Of a stretch of DNA of 64,000 nucleotides, positions 7,373 to 15,855 are shown one piece after another. Source of the DNA: Maribacter sp. HTCC2170 (GTDB lineage Bacteria; Bacteroidota; Bacteroidia; Flavobacteriales; Flavobacteriaceae); NCBI RefSeq assembly GCF_000153165.2, contig NC_014472.1, forward strand, positions 2,910,001-2,974,000, written 5' to 3'. The position numbers were made by a program, and so were the translations under genes. Under the pieces are notes generated by a model. The model did no database searches. It worked only from the letters and a program-made list of their open reading frames with translations, and had not been told where the DNA came from. The stretch's first letter is position 1, and every line of letters starts with the position of its first letter.

Positions 7373-9349
7373 ATGAAAAACAAAACAGGAGCATCACTAG
7401 TAATCCTTTTTCTTGCCATAATAAATATAGGTTTTGCTCAAGAAAATAGTGAAATATCTTCCTTAGTATTACCACAAATCCAGGTAGTTCCAATAAAAGA
7501 CTCCCAAACAGAAAGAAACTATGAATTGTATATAGAGTTACCCGAAGATTATGCTAAGGACCCTAATAAAAGGTATCCTGTCCTTTATTATACCGATGCA
7601 ATGTGGCATCTCGAAATGCTATCTGGTGCTACAGCATATTTATTAGAAGATGTTATTCTAGTTGGAATTTCCTGGCAATTAGATATCAATGAGGAGCTAA
7701 AAAACGAAAGAGGAACCCATGTGAGTAGGTTTCGTGATTACTCGATAAGTAAGCACAGCAAACCGGAAGTTCAAGAAAAATATCAAATGGGGCAAGCGAA
7801 TAATCATGTAGATTTTATTCGTAATGATGTTATGAAGTATGTTGACGCAACCTATAGAACTAATCCAAACAGTCGCACTTATTTTGGATACTCCCTTGGT
7901 GGTGAATTTGGTGCATATATACTCATGTCTCAACCAGATACCTTTAACAATTACATTCTTGGGAGTCCAACAGTTAGAGGTGAAGTTGATTATTTAACTG
8001 AACTCAATACTAAATTTGGACCTTTCGAGGCGTCAAATAAAAATTCGAGCCTTAATGCCAATGTTTTTATTACATATGGTTCATTAGAAGAAGAGAAGGT
8101 GATTGAACCTATCGATGCGTTTATTAAATTATTAAATGATAGAAGAGATAACGGTTTGTCGGTATTAAAAGAAGTGATAACTGGCACCCATGGAACCGCA
8201 TTTCCTACGACAGCAGTTCGCGGTGTCGCTTGGTTGTCATCCTTGATGAATCATGTTTCAAGTGATGACCAAGGGGTATCATTCTGGTCTATTCCACATC
8301 TCAATAATGCATATATCAGTCAAACACCAGCCGACAGAGAAGATGGAATATCAGTTGATACGTTATCAGTAAATAGCAATGCTCAAAATGCCATTCTCAA
8401 AGTAGCTCAGGAAATTTTTGAAGGCAAATATGGGAGTTATGATGCTCTACTCATTTCACACAAAAACAAATTAGTTTTTGAATCCTATTATAAAAAAGGG
8501 CGTGTTAACTTGCCTCATGGACAAGCATCTGCCGTTAAAGGATATACCAGTATGGTTTTAGGTAGAGCAATTCAGATGGGTTATCTATCCATGGAAGATC
8601 TCAACAAACCTTTGATTCATTTCTTGAAAGAATTAGATCCTAATAAATTCACCCAAGGAGCTGAAAAAATTACACTGCATAAGGCATTGACCATGGAAGG
8701 TGGATTGACGATTGACGGAGAAAAATGGAAAGAAATTGAAAATGATTCTGTTCGTTTGAAAGGACAGGGGTTGGTTCAGACTTTACTTGAATACTCCGAG
8801 CCCATTACTGATGAGTCTCAAACCTATTTGTACGGAAATTATAATCCAATACTAGTAATGTCTGTTATTGACGCCGTTGTTCCAGGAACGGCTGAAGAAT
8901 TTATTAAAACTGAGCTACTTGACAAGCTTGGCATTACAGAATATAAATGGTCAAATCATGTTAGTGGTTTGCCAGAAGCAGGTTGGCGTGCAAGTATAAT
9001 GTCTCGCGACATGCTCAAATTGGGTAATTTGGTTCTCAATAATGGTAAATTAAACGGTGAACAACTCATATCCCAAGCCTATCTTGCCAAAGCCACTAGT
9101 GGAATTTTAAGACCGGCTATAGATTGGATGCCCAAGAATTATCTATATGGATATTTTTGGTACTATACACCGGTTCAGGTTGGCAATAGAAGTTATACTA
9201 TGACACTGGCTTGGGGAGGTGGCGGACAACGTGTTATGGTCGTAGAAGAACTTGACTTAACCATTGTCATCTCAGGTCACGACAGGGATGATGACAAAAT
9301 AATGAAACCCATTTTTGAAACCGTCATGCCTGCATTTGTAGGACAATAA
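7373..9349 (+). CDS. secreted esterase / beta-lactamase-fold fusion hydrolase
   Basis: 658 residues with a signal peptide (MKNKTGASLVILFLAIINIGFAQ). Residues about 35-295 form an IroE/Fes-like putative esterase (PF00756 type): YPVLYYTDA strand, nucleophile Ser174 in YFGYSLGGEFG and a probable catalytic His273 in GTHGT. Residues about 335-655 form a serine beta-lactamase-like (class C/AmpH-type) domain with S386-x-x-K389 in ASAVKGYTSMVLGRA and the Y-x-N-like element in TYLYGNYNP. Both catalytic centres look intact, so the protein could be a two-step ester or peptide hydrolase in the periplasm. It diverges from the LytTR pair, its likely regulator. A strong hairpin follows it at 9384. Confidence 0.85.
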   Translation: MKNKTGASLVILFLAIINIGFAQENSEISSLVLPQIQVVPIKDSQTERNYELYIELPEDYAKDPNKRYPVLYYTDAMWHLEMLSGATAYLLEDVILVGISWQLDINEELKNERGTHVSRFRDYSISKHSKPEVQEKYQMGQANNHVDFIRNDVMKYVDATYRTNPNSRTYFGYSLGGEFGAYILMSQPDTFNNYILGSPTVRGEVDYLTELNTKFGPFEASNKNSSLNANVFITYGSLEEEKVIEPIDAFIKLLNDRRDNGLSVLKEVITGTHGTAFPTTAVRGVAWLSSLMNHVSSDDQGVSFWSIPHLNNAYISQTPADREDGISVDTLSVNSNAQNAILKVAQEIFEGKYGSYDALLISHKNKLVFESYYKKGRVNLPHGQASAVKGYTSMVLGRAIQMGYLSMEDLNKPLIHFLKELDPNKFTQGAEKITLHKALTMEGGLTIDGEKWKEIENDSVRLKGQGLVQTLLEYSEPITDESQTYLYGNYNPILVMSVIDAVVPGTAEEFIKTELLDKLGITEYKWSNHVSGLPEAGWRASIMSRDMLKLGNLVLNNGKLNGEQLISQAYLAKATSGILRPAIDWMPKNYLYGYFWYYTPVQVGNRSYTMTLAWGGGGQRVMVVEELDLTIVISGHDRDDDKIMKPIFETVMPAFVGQ

Positions 9350-9383
9350 TTGTCATAAAAACAATAAACCTAACATTACATTC

Positions 9384-9410
9384 ATAAACCCGATTTTGTA
9401 TCGGGTTTAT
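9384..9410 (+). terminator. rho-independent-like terminator
   Basis: A perfect 10-bp stem ATAAACCCGA/TCGGGTTTAT around a 7-nt loop lies 34 nt after the esterase fusion gene. The T tract is short (stem end TTTAT), so termination is probable rather than certain. Confidence 0.65.
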
Positions 9411-9422
9411 GTATTAAAACAA

Positions 9423-9453
9423 TTGTACCATACTGTGTTACGGTAGGACACTT
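9423..9453 (+). repeat. boundary repeat R3, degenerate palindrome
   Basis: Left arm TTGTACCATAC, 9-nt spacer TGTGTTACG, right arm GTAGGACACTT. The spacing equals R1, R2 and R4, and the left arm differs from the consensus TTGTnYCATAA by one base. The right arm is degenerate, so this copy is probably inactive. Confidence 0.45.
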
Positions 9454-9636
9454 CACTTTCATTATAATTTTCATCTATAAAGTTTCTTCTTCGGTTTAAT
9501 GGAATACTCTTTTTGTTAAAAAGGCAGAGATGCGGATGCAAAGTTTAAGTAAAATGGTATTAGGTTTTCTTTAATCTTCTTGTCTCTTGAGCTAGAATCT
9601 ATAACATTATATAAAAAAGCACCTAAACCTTATATC

Positions 9637-9659
9637 TTACGTTCCTGTACTTTTCCTTT
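9637..9659 (+). promoter_or_regulatory. shared upstream element, copy 1
   Basis: TTACGTTCC followed by TGTACTTTTCCTTT, 36 nt before the kinase ATG. It matches the element at 11537-11559 in 22 of 23 positions. It probably binds the block's own LytTR regulator, giving autoregulation, or forms part of the promoter. Assignment is inferred from the exact recurrence. Confidence 0.55.
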
Positions 9660-9694
9660 CACTATTTAAAAGTATTTCGTTGTTTTACCTAAGA

Positions 9695-10786
9695 ATGGAT
9701 ATTATCAAAAAAACAAATAATAGTAATACTAGAATATCTCTTTATTGGAAATGCCAATTATTAGGCTGGAGTATCGTTTCTTTGTATTGGGCATATACTG
9801 TATATACAAGAGATAGTTATGGCGTTTTTTATACGTTGTTAAATTATATATTAGACATCTCTATAGGTATAGTATTGACACATAGCTACAGGCGATTTGC
9901 CTTAAAAGCAAAATGGAGTAATTTACCTATTAAACCATTACTATTCCGTTTAGTGCCTACTATACTTTTATTAGCTGTTCTATATGTGTTAATGAACAAT
10001 TTAAAATGGCATGCTTACTGGACTTTTATTGCTGGCGAGGATAAAAACTTTATAGAATCTATACTTTTTTGGGATCCAATATTACTAACTGGACTACGTT
10101 TAATGTCAATTTGGATATTGGCATATCACTTGTATCATTATTATCAAAAAGAAGTTGTAACAGCTAAAGAAAATGCACAGTTATCTTTAATAGTTAAACA
10201 AACCCAATTAGATAATTTATCAGCTCAATTAAATCCACATTTCTTATTCAACTCTTTAAACTCTATTAAATCATTAGTAATCGAAAACCCTAAAGTTGCT
10301 AGAAGAGCTATTGATTTATTATCAGATTTATTACGTTCATCGTTATATGAAAAAGACAAAGGTTTAATACCTATTAAAAATGAACTTTCTTTAGTTTATG
10401 ATTACATTGAATTAGAAAAAATGCGTTTTGAAGAACGACTTCAACTAAAAACTAATATTGATGACGAAGTAATAAATTATATGATTCCTACTTTAAGTAT
10501 TCAATTGCTAGTCGAAAATTCGATTAAACATGGAATCGATTTAACCGTAGGTGGTGGTGTAGTTTTCCTAAAGATTAAAAAACATCATAACAATATTCAA
10601 ATTTCAGTTGAGAGCCCTGGAATTATGAATCATAATGAAAGTGTTGGGTTAGGTCTAAAAAACTTAAACAAGCGCATAGAGATTCAATATAAAGGAAGGG
10701 CTAGTTTTAGTCTAACAGAGAAAGAAAATGACCTTGTATGCGCTGAATTAATAATTCCAATGAACATAGACAATGAAAAGATATAA
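9695..10786 (+). CDS. LytS/YehU-type sensor histidine kinase
   Basis: About 363 residues from the ATG at 9695; an in-frame TTG at 9680 would add five residues. Four hydrophobic segments (LLGWSIVSLYWAYTVYT through LTGLRLMSIWILAYHLYH) precede the kinase block with phospho-acceptor His in QLNPHFLFNSLNSIKSL, the N box in QLLVENSIKHGI and the G box in SVGLGLKNLNKRI. It overlaps the response regulator gene by 14 nt. The DNA is visibly more A+T rich than the core genes further right, consistent with transfer of this block. Confidence 0.92.
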   Translation: MDIIKKTNNSNTRISLYWKCQLLGWSIVSLYWAYTVYTRDSYGVFYTLLNYILDISIGIVLTHSYRRFALKAKWSNLPIKPLLFRLVPTILLLAVLYVLMNNLKWHAYWTFIAGEDKNFIESILFWDPILLTGLRLMSIWILAYHLYHYYQKEVVTAKENAQLSLIVKQTQLDNLSAQLNPHFLFNSLNSIKSLVIENPKVARRAIDLLSDLLRSSLYEKDKGLIPIKNELSLVYDYIELEKMRFEERLQLKTNIDDEVINYMIPTLSIQLLVENSIKHGIDLTVGGGVVFLKIKKHHNNIQISVESPGIMNHNESVGLGLKNLNKRIEIQYKGRASFSLTEKENDLVCAELIIPMNIDNEKI

Positions 10787-11495
10787 AACCATAATCATTG
10801 ATGATGAACGTTTGGCGAGAGAAGAAGTAAAGCGTGCATTAGAAAAACATCAAGAGTTTGAAATTATTGGTGAAGCAAGTCATGTAGATGAAGCCATAGC
10901 TGCAATTGAAGAATTAGAGCCCGATATATTGTTCTTAGATATTCACATGCCAGGGAAATCTGGTTTTGATTTATTGGAAGAATTAACAAAAGTGCCAAAC
11001 GTAGTTTTTACAACAGCATATGACCAGTATGCCGTAAAAGCTTTTGAGATGAATGCGTTGGATTATTTAGTTAAACCTTTGAGAGATGAACGTTTTTCTA
11101 AAACTATTGAAAAGGTAAAGACAGAACTATCAAAAAGGGTAACATCAGAACCTAGAACCTTATCAATGCACCAAAAGATATTCATAAAAGACGGTGAAAA
11201 TTGTCATTTTATTCCACTATCCGATATTCATTTTATTGAATCTTTAGATAACTATGCACGGCTTTATTTTGGATTGGACAAGGCGATGATTAAGCGTTCT
11301 TTAAATTTATTAGCTGAGAAATTAGACCCAAAAGTTTTTTTCCGTGTTAATCGAAGCCAAATAATTAACATACATTACATTAAAGAAATCCACCCATACT
11401 TCAATAATAAATTACAAATTATATTAACTACTGGAGAAAAAGTAGAAGTATCTAGTAGGCAATCTGTTAAGTTTAAAAACTGGAATAGTTTATAA
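10773..11495 (+). CDS. LytTR-family response regulator
   Basis: 240 residues: receiver domain (IIIDDERLAREEV, phospho-acceptor Asp in LFLDIHMPGKSG, VFTTAYDQYAVKA, LDYLVKPLRDERF) and a C-terminal LytTR domain (IFIKDGENCHFIPLSDIHFI, VFFRVNRSQIINI). It forms a two-component pair with the kinase just upstream. The same 23-bp element precedes the kinase gene and the next transcription unit at 11613, which makes the lipoprotein and CocE genes its likely targets. Confidence 0.94.
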   Translation: MKRYKTIIIDDERLAREEVKRALEKHQEFEIIGEASHVDEAIAAIEELEPDILFLDIHMPGKSGFDLLEELTKVPNVVFTTAYDQYAVKAFEMNALDYLVKPLRDERFSKTIEKVKTELSKRVTSEPRTLSMHQKIFIKDGENCHFIPLSDIHFIESLDNYARLYFGLDKAMIKRSLNLLAEKLDPKVFFRVNRSQIINIHYIKEIHPYFNNKLQIILTTGEKVEVSSRQSVKFKNWNSL

Positions 11496-11536
11496 AGGAA
11501 TAATCGATTAGATTTCTAACGCTCAATTGCCTTTAT

Positions 11537-11559
11537 TTACGCTCCTGTACTTTTCCTTT
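11537..11559 (+). promoter_or_regulatory. shared upstream element, copy 2
   Basis: TTACGCTCC followed by TGTACTTTTCCTTT, 54 nt before the lipoprotein ATG. It differs from copy 1 (9637-9659) by one base. A T-rich stretch with possible promoter sequence follows (TTACTTTG near 11580). Confidence 0.55.
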
Positions 11560-11612
11560 TTTGATTAAAACCAACACGCTTACTTTGTGCTATACTAATT
11601 AAAAATCATATT

Positions 11613-12221
11613 ATGGATTATTTTAAAATAGCATATCAATTCACGAAAGTTATCTCTTTAACTCTAATTTCACTGTCATTTTCTTACTGTGAAAATAATG
11701 CTGCAATCGCAAAACAACCAACGCTATCCGACTATACTATTGGAGAAAAATGGACTTGGAAATACAAAGGAGAAACAACTGCAGGAGAAATACGTTCAGA
11801 CGGAGAAGATACTAGAGCAATAGTGATTTCGGATGGTGTATTAGGCATGACAATAGACAACGACACTATTCCATTAGCAGACATAGTAAAGCCGGAAGAA
11901 AGCGAAACACCAAAATACAAATGGCCTTTAGAAGTAGGAAAGAAGTGGAAATATGAGAAAAATTGGACAAGTCAAGATGGAACTACAGGAGCGCAAAGTC
12001 AAGATGTAGAAGTGCTATCCTTTAAAGAAGAAACCGTTGGCGCAGGAATCTTTATGGCTTATACTATTCAATACAAAGGAACTGTTTCAAATTCTAGAGG
12101 TTACAATGCAAAAACAGATGAAGTTTGGTTGTACGCTCCAGCAATTAAAAACTTTATTAAAATGACTCAAGTTCAAGACGGTTTTTCTTATACCGAGGAA
12201 TTAATTGAATATTCAAAATAA
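11613..12221 (+). CDS. predicted lipoprotein, function unknown
   Basis: 202 residues. The N-terminus MDYFKIAYQFTKVISLTLISLSFSYCENN carries a lipobox-like SFSYC with Cys about residue 26. The mature part is rich in Trp, Lys and Glu (IGEKWTWKYKGETTAGEIRSDGEDTRAIV in pieces, VGKKWKYEKNW) and reads as a beta-rich domain of the kind seen in flavobacterial surface or periplasmic lipoproteins. No named family is recognised. It lies downstream of the LytTR pair, is preceded by the shared 23-bp element and is followed by the CocE-type hydrolase with a 13-nt gap, so the two are probably co-transcribed. Confidence 0.72.
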   Translation: MDYFKIAYQFTKVISLTLISLSFSYCENNAAIAKQPTLSDYTIGEKWTWKYKGETTAGEIRSDGEDTRAIVISDGVLGMTIDNDTIPLADIVKPEESETPKYKWPLEVGKKWKYEKNWTSQDGTTGAQSQDVEVLSFKEETVGAGIFMAYTIQYKGTVSNSRGYNAKTDEVWLYAPAIKNFIKMTQVQDGFSYTEELIEYSK

Positions 12222-12234
12222 AGCAATCATTAAA

Positions 12235-14046
12235 ATGAAATCAATTCAAATATTTAAGGTCATTTTATTCCTGCTAATTGTATCGTTGGCTTCTTGTAAT
12301 TCTATAAAAGAAGTACAGCAAGAGCCAAGAAAAGTTAGTAGAGAAGGCAAAGAGTATTTTGTGCAAGATTCTATTCTAATTTCAACTAGAGACGGTGCTA
12401 AAATATCTGCAATAATAGTTAGAAGTAAAGCTAAAAAAGAACTACAACCAGCCATATTATTTCACACTATATATACACGTAAATCAGATATTAATAAAGC
12501 CTTTGAAGCTGCAGAGAAAGGATATGTAGGTGTTGTATCTTATACAAGAGGTAAAAACTTAAGTCCAAATAAAATAACTCCTTATGTTCATGAAGGTAAC
12601 GATGTGTACGATGTCATAAATTGGATTACAGAGCAGGAGTGGAGCAATGATGAAGTAGGTATGTATGGTGGTAGCTATGTAGGTTATGTGCAATGGGCTT
12701 CTATGAAAGATAAAGTGCATCCAGCGTTAAAAACTATTGTACCATCTGTAGCTGCTGCTCCTGGTATTGCCGAGCCCATGGAAAACGGCGTTAATTTAAA
12801 CTTTCATTATCCTTGGTGGCATTATGTAACCAATAACAAAACCTTAGATACTGTTTCTTATTATAATGGCAAACGTTGGAATGATTTGTATTTCGATTGG
12901 TATAAAAAAGGAGTAGCTTATAAGCGTTTGGATAGTTTAGAAGGAACACCAAACCCCGGTTTCAATCAAAAATTAGAACATCCTGCATTTGATGATTATT
13001 GGAAAAGTATAACCTTGTATAAAGAAGATTTTTCTCAAATTAATATTCCTGTCTTAAGTACTACAGGGTATTATGATGGCGGACAGTTTGGATCTATGTA
13101 CTACTTAAAATCTCATTACAAATACAATAAGAACGCTGAACACTATCTCGTGATAGGTCCATATTCACATTTTGGAGCGCAACAGATTCCTGAAAAAAAC
13201 ATTTTAGGGTATTCCATAGATCCGGTAGCGCAAATAAATATTACCAATTTAATTTTCGATTGGTTCGATTATATTTTTAAAGATGCTCCTAAACCTACAA
13301 TTTTAAAGGATAAAATAAATTATCAAGTGATGGGAGCAAATACTTGGAAACACGTATCATCATTAGATAAAATAGCTACAGATTCATTAAAGGTATATTT
13401 TGGTAAACAGCGTTCTGGCGTAGCATTTAAATCAACCTACAATACTGGGAATTTGGGTATTAATGAACATTTTAGTTTGTCTAATGATTCAGACGCTACG
13501 AGTTATATTCAACAAGAAATTGATTTTTCAGATCGTGGTCGATTTTCTTGGAATTTAAGCGGAGATCGCAGCATAGTACTAGAAAGTTTGACAGTGGGAG
13601 AAGGATTTTCTTTTGTAACAGACCCCTTTGAAGAAGATGTAGAACTTAGTGGTGCTGTAAGCGGAGTTTTAAATGTCTCCATTAATAAAAAAGATTTTGA
13701 TTGCAACGTATTACTTTACGAGCAAACGTCAGATGGAAAATTTTTCAGCTTAACATTGCCTTTTACTACTAGAGCTAGTTTATCTAAGGATATAGAAAAC
13801 AGAAAATTACTTAACCCAAATGAAAAGACCTCAATACCCATTCGCAATTTTAGAATGACCAGTAAAAAAATTAAAAAAGGAAGTCGAATTATTGTTCTAA
13901 TAAACGGAATTAAAAATCCTTTTACACAAATTAACTACGGAACAGGCAAGGAGGTAAGTGAGGAAACTATTTTAGATGCTAAAGAACCTTTACTAATTAA
14001 ATGGTATCATGATAGTTATATTACGATTCCAATTAACAGGTATTGA
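12235..14046 (+). CDS. CocE/NonD-family (peptidase S15-like) hydrolase lipoprotein
   Basis: 603 residues from the ATG at 12235. An in-frame TTG at 12205 overlaps the upstream gene, but only the ATG gives a signal peptide (MKSIQIFKVILFLLIVSLASC) with a lipobox Cys21. Residues about 45-370 form the X-Pro dipeptidyl-peptidase-like alpha/beta hydrolase: STRDGAKISAII, SYTRGKNLS where the family has RG-x-G-x-S, nucleophile Ser147 in GMYGGSYVGYVQW, the acid region in VLSTTGYYDGGQFG and the His in IGPYSHFG. The remainder is the C-terminal jelly-roll domain (GAVSGVLNVSINKKDFDC). Relatives hydrolyse peptides, cocaine esters or glutaryl-cephalosporins. The likely job is envelope peptide or ester hydrolysis. 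Confidence 0.88.
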   Translation: MKSIQIFKVILFLLIVSLASCNSIKEVQQEPRKVSREGKEYFVQDSILISTRDGAKISAIIVRSKAKKELQPAILFHTIYTRKSDINKAFEAAEKGYVGVVSYTRGKNLSPNKITPYVHEGNDVYDVINWITEQEWSNDEVGMYGGSYVGYVQWASMKDKVHPALKTIVPSVAAAPGIAEPMENGVNLNFHYPWWHYVTNNKTLDTVSYYNGKRWNDLYFDWYKKGVAYKRLDSLEGTPNPGFNQKLEHPAFDDYWKSITLYKEDFSQINIPVLSTTGYYDGGQFGSMYYLKSHYKYNKNAEHYLVIGPYSHFGAQQIPEKNILGYSIDPVAQINITNLIFDWFDYIFKDAPKPTILKDKINYQVMGANTWKHVSSLDKIATDSLKVYFGKQRSGVAFKSTYNTGNLGINEHFSLSNDSDATSYIQQEIDFSDRGRFSWNLSGDRSIVLESLTVGEGFSFVTDPFEEDVELSGAVSGVLNVSINKKDFDCNVLLYEQTSDGKFFSLTLPFTTRASLSKDIENRKLLNPNEKTSIPIRNFRMTSKKIKKGSRIIVLINGIKNPFTQINYGTGKEVSEETILDAKEPLLIKWYHDSYITIPINRY

Positions 14047-14347
14047 CTTCTTTTAAATAGTATTGAATTACATATAACTTATCGCCATTTAATATAACCT
14101 TGGATTATGAAACAATTTTGTTCCATAATGTTCCGCGTTATGTAACTTGAGCTTTGGTTAAAAGCGAAAGTTGTTACAATCTTCCCTTTTTTTCTTTCTA
14201 AATCTTCTTTAAAAAGGTAATGGAACACTTATTATACGAGCCGACGATAGGAGGGGAGTGTAATGTGTGTGGAATGAGATTATTATTAAAAGTTCATTTA
14301 CTCATATTTGCTGTCTCGATTACAATGGAAGAATTTTACTATGTAGA
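14047..14347. other. gene-free stretch holding boundary repeat R4
   Basis: Between the CocE hydrolase and the convergent 416-residue gene I see only repeat R4 and A+T-rich sequence. It marks the left edge of the block with the RecQ/DprA operon. Confidence 0.5.
14118..14275 (+). repeat. boundary repeat R4 (palindrome plus conserved 3' tail)
   Basis: Left arm TTGTTCCATAA (14118-14128), 9-nt spacer TGTTCCGCG, right arm TTATGTAACTT (14138-14148), then a tail whose last 48 nt (14226-14273, CACTTATTATACGAGCC through AGTGTAATGTGTGTGGA) closely match the tail of R2. R2 and R4 therefore look like diverged copies of one element of about 160 bp. Confidence 0.65.
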
Positions 14348-15598
14348 TTAATTATCTCTATAATTACCATAAAGAATCACATCAGAAATTATATAACGTA
14401 ATTTATCTTTTAAATCATAATCTAGATGTAACTCTTCTGCCTTATTACACATTACCAAGAGCTTTTTAAAATTACTAACTTCATTATCTATTTTTCGGTT
14501 GAAGATATCGGAAAGCTTAGTAATAGACTTAAAACTGCTTCTAGGTGATTGAATTTTAGAGAGAATTTTTACTCGGAGTTCATCTGGATTTTTGATAGCC
14601 TTTACACTATTCAATTCTGCAATAAAATTATCCGTCGTGTTAAGTATGCCATCCATTTCTTTCAATAAGACAAAAACATTCTCTGGTTTTGTATTATGAT
14701 TTATGACCAACGAACTATTTTCTATCATAGAATCTTTCTTTGGTATTAGATAGAAACCTGTAGAATCCTTTTGCATAACATTGATAACATTGACAAAATT
14801 TAAAGAACCAGTCCCTAAATCATTTGTAGTGATTTTAACAGCTGTTGACACTTGCCCAAACTTACCCGCATCTTTTGTATGTCTTTCAGAAACAATGATT
14901 TCTAGTTTTGACTCACTTATTGCTGCGCTTGTTATTTTATATTCAATGCCAAGATTAGCTTTCATGTTTTTATATAGACTTAGCATTCCAACAACGAAAG
15001 TAAAATCAATTCCATACTCATAATAACGGCTTGATGTAATACCACGTAGGTAAGTAACATCTTTGTGGTCAACTAAGCGATAGCTCCTCTCCTTATTGTA
15101 TCCGTCACTATTCTTGGCCATTTCTTTAAAATACTGAACATTGTAGTTAGCAAGTGAAGCTTGACCGATTTTAAATAAGTTGTTAGCATATTTGGTCATG
15201 GCATACTCGTCTAAAAATGTATTTTTAGAATCATATAAAGCAATTGCCTTTAAGTTTTCTTTCACTTCATCAATATCAACATACTCTTCAAAATTGAAAA
15301 TAATATTGGTGTCGCTACTTCCAGAAACGGATTCTTCGTATACATTAATATCTTTCGTCTCTGCTAAAACTTTATAACGATTATAGTTTGTTATAAAATG
15401 ATTAATTTTTTTGTAAATCAAATCAATGAATTCAATAGCAATGAATTCATTTTTAATACTCTCAACATCAAACATTTTATAAATAGCTTCCTTGTAAGGG
15501 TGATTTTCAATTAAAGAACATAACTTCTCTATTTTAATTTTGCCCGTACTGTTATCAGCATCAAGGTATTCTTGTTTTTGTTTAAATTTCTCTTCCAT
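14348..15598 (-). CDS. unrecognised 416-residue protein
   Basis: A full-length soluble protein with no signal peptide or membrane segment. It is mixed helical and strand (YYEYGIDFTFVVGMLSLYKNMKANLG in pieces, KLEIIVSERH) with a helical C-terminal part rich in charged residues. Nothing in it matches a family I know. It stands at the left edge of the accessory block, on the strand opposite to the helicase operon and in the same direction as the two tiny genes 50-260 nt upstream. The gene has normal-looking codon use for the block, so it is probably real. A phage- or conflict-related role is only suggested by location. Confidence 0.6.
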   Translation of the reverse strand: MEEKFKQKQEYLDADNSTGKIKIEKLCSLIENHPYKEAIYKMFDVESIKNEFIAIEFIDLIYKKINHFITNYNRYKVLAETKDINVYEESVSGSSDTNIIFNFEEYVDIDEVKENLKAIALYDSKNTFLDEYAMTKYANNLFKIGQASLANYNVQYFKEMAKNSDGYNKERSYRLVDHKDVTYLRGITSSRYYEYGIDFTFVVGMLSLYKNMKANLGIEYKITSAAISESKLEIIVSERHTKDAGKFGQVSTAVKITTNDLGTGSLNFVNVINVMQKDSTGFYLIPKKDSMIENSSLVINHNTKPENVFVLLKEMDGILNTTDNFIAELNSVKAIKNPDELRVKILSKIQSPRSSFKSITKLSDIFNRKIDNEVSNFKKLLVMCNKAEELHLDYDLKDKLRYIISDVILYGNYRDN

Positions 15599-15647
15599 AA
15601 TATTATTCTAAAAAGCAGTTTATAGTCTTGCTAAGGACATTAACTAA

Positions 15648-15797
15648 TTATGATTTTAGTAATACTGACAATGCTAATAAGCCAAAAGCAACGGTAACAA
15701 TTGTTCCTATTGTTTTTGCCTGTTCGCCTTTAGCCGTGAAGCACAAATTTTTTTGGCAAATACTAATCTCATCTTTTGAAAATTTGCTTAAATGCAT
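15648..15797 (-). CDS. 49-residue protein with C-terminal membrane segment
   Basis: An ATG at 15797 opens a 49-codon frame: a charged N-terminus (MHLSKFSKDEISICQKN), a short middle, then one hydrophobic segment (IGTIVTVAFGLLALSVLL) and the ending KS. A single-span tail-anchored micro-protein in an accessory block could be a toxin, a holin-like effector or an inhibitor of a neighbour, but the sequence does not decide between these. It is too short for confident gene prediction; the amphipathic head and clean membrane helix favour a real gene. Confidence 0.45.
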   Translation of the reverse strand: MHLSKFSKDEISICQKNLCFTAKGEQAKTIGTIVTVAFGLLALSVLLKS

Positions 15798-15855
15798 AAT
15801 TTCAAATTTTGATAGTTAAACAATTCTCTCACATAGAGCCCGAGAGATTTTAGGC

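Larger units (their letters stand above)
9350..9694. other. gene-free stretch between the two LytTR blocks
   Basis: It contains the terminator hairpin at 9384-9410, boundary repeat R3 at 9423-9453 and the shared regulatory element at 9637-9659. I see no reading frame with coding character. Confidence 0.5.

Noticed and set aside
9680-9694. TTG as start of the second LytS kinase
   Set aside because: Adds five residues without any support; the ATG at 9695 is normal for the family.
12205-12234. TTG as start of the CocE hydrolase
   Set aside because: It would put ten extra residues before a clean lipoprotein signal peptide that begins at the ATG at 12235.
601-14275. Integron attC sites
   Set aside because: The palindromes lack clear paired R-type core boxes (GTTRRRY and its partner) at the element ends and no IntI gene is present; a Xer-type reading fits better, though an atypical attC is not excluded.
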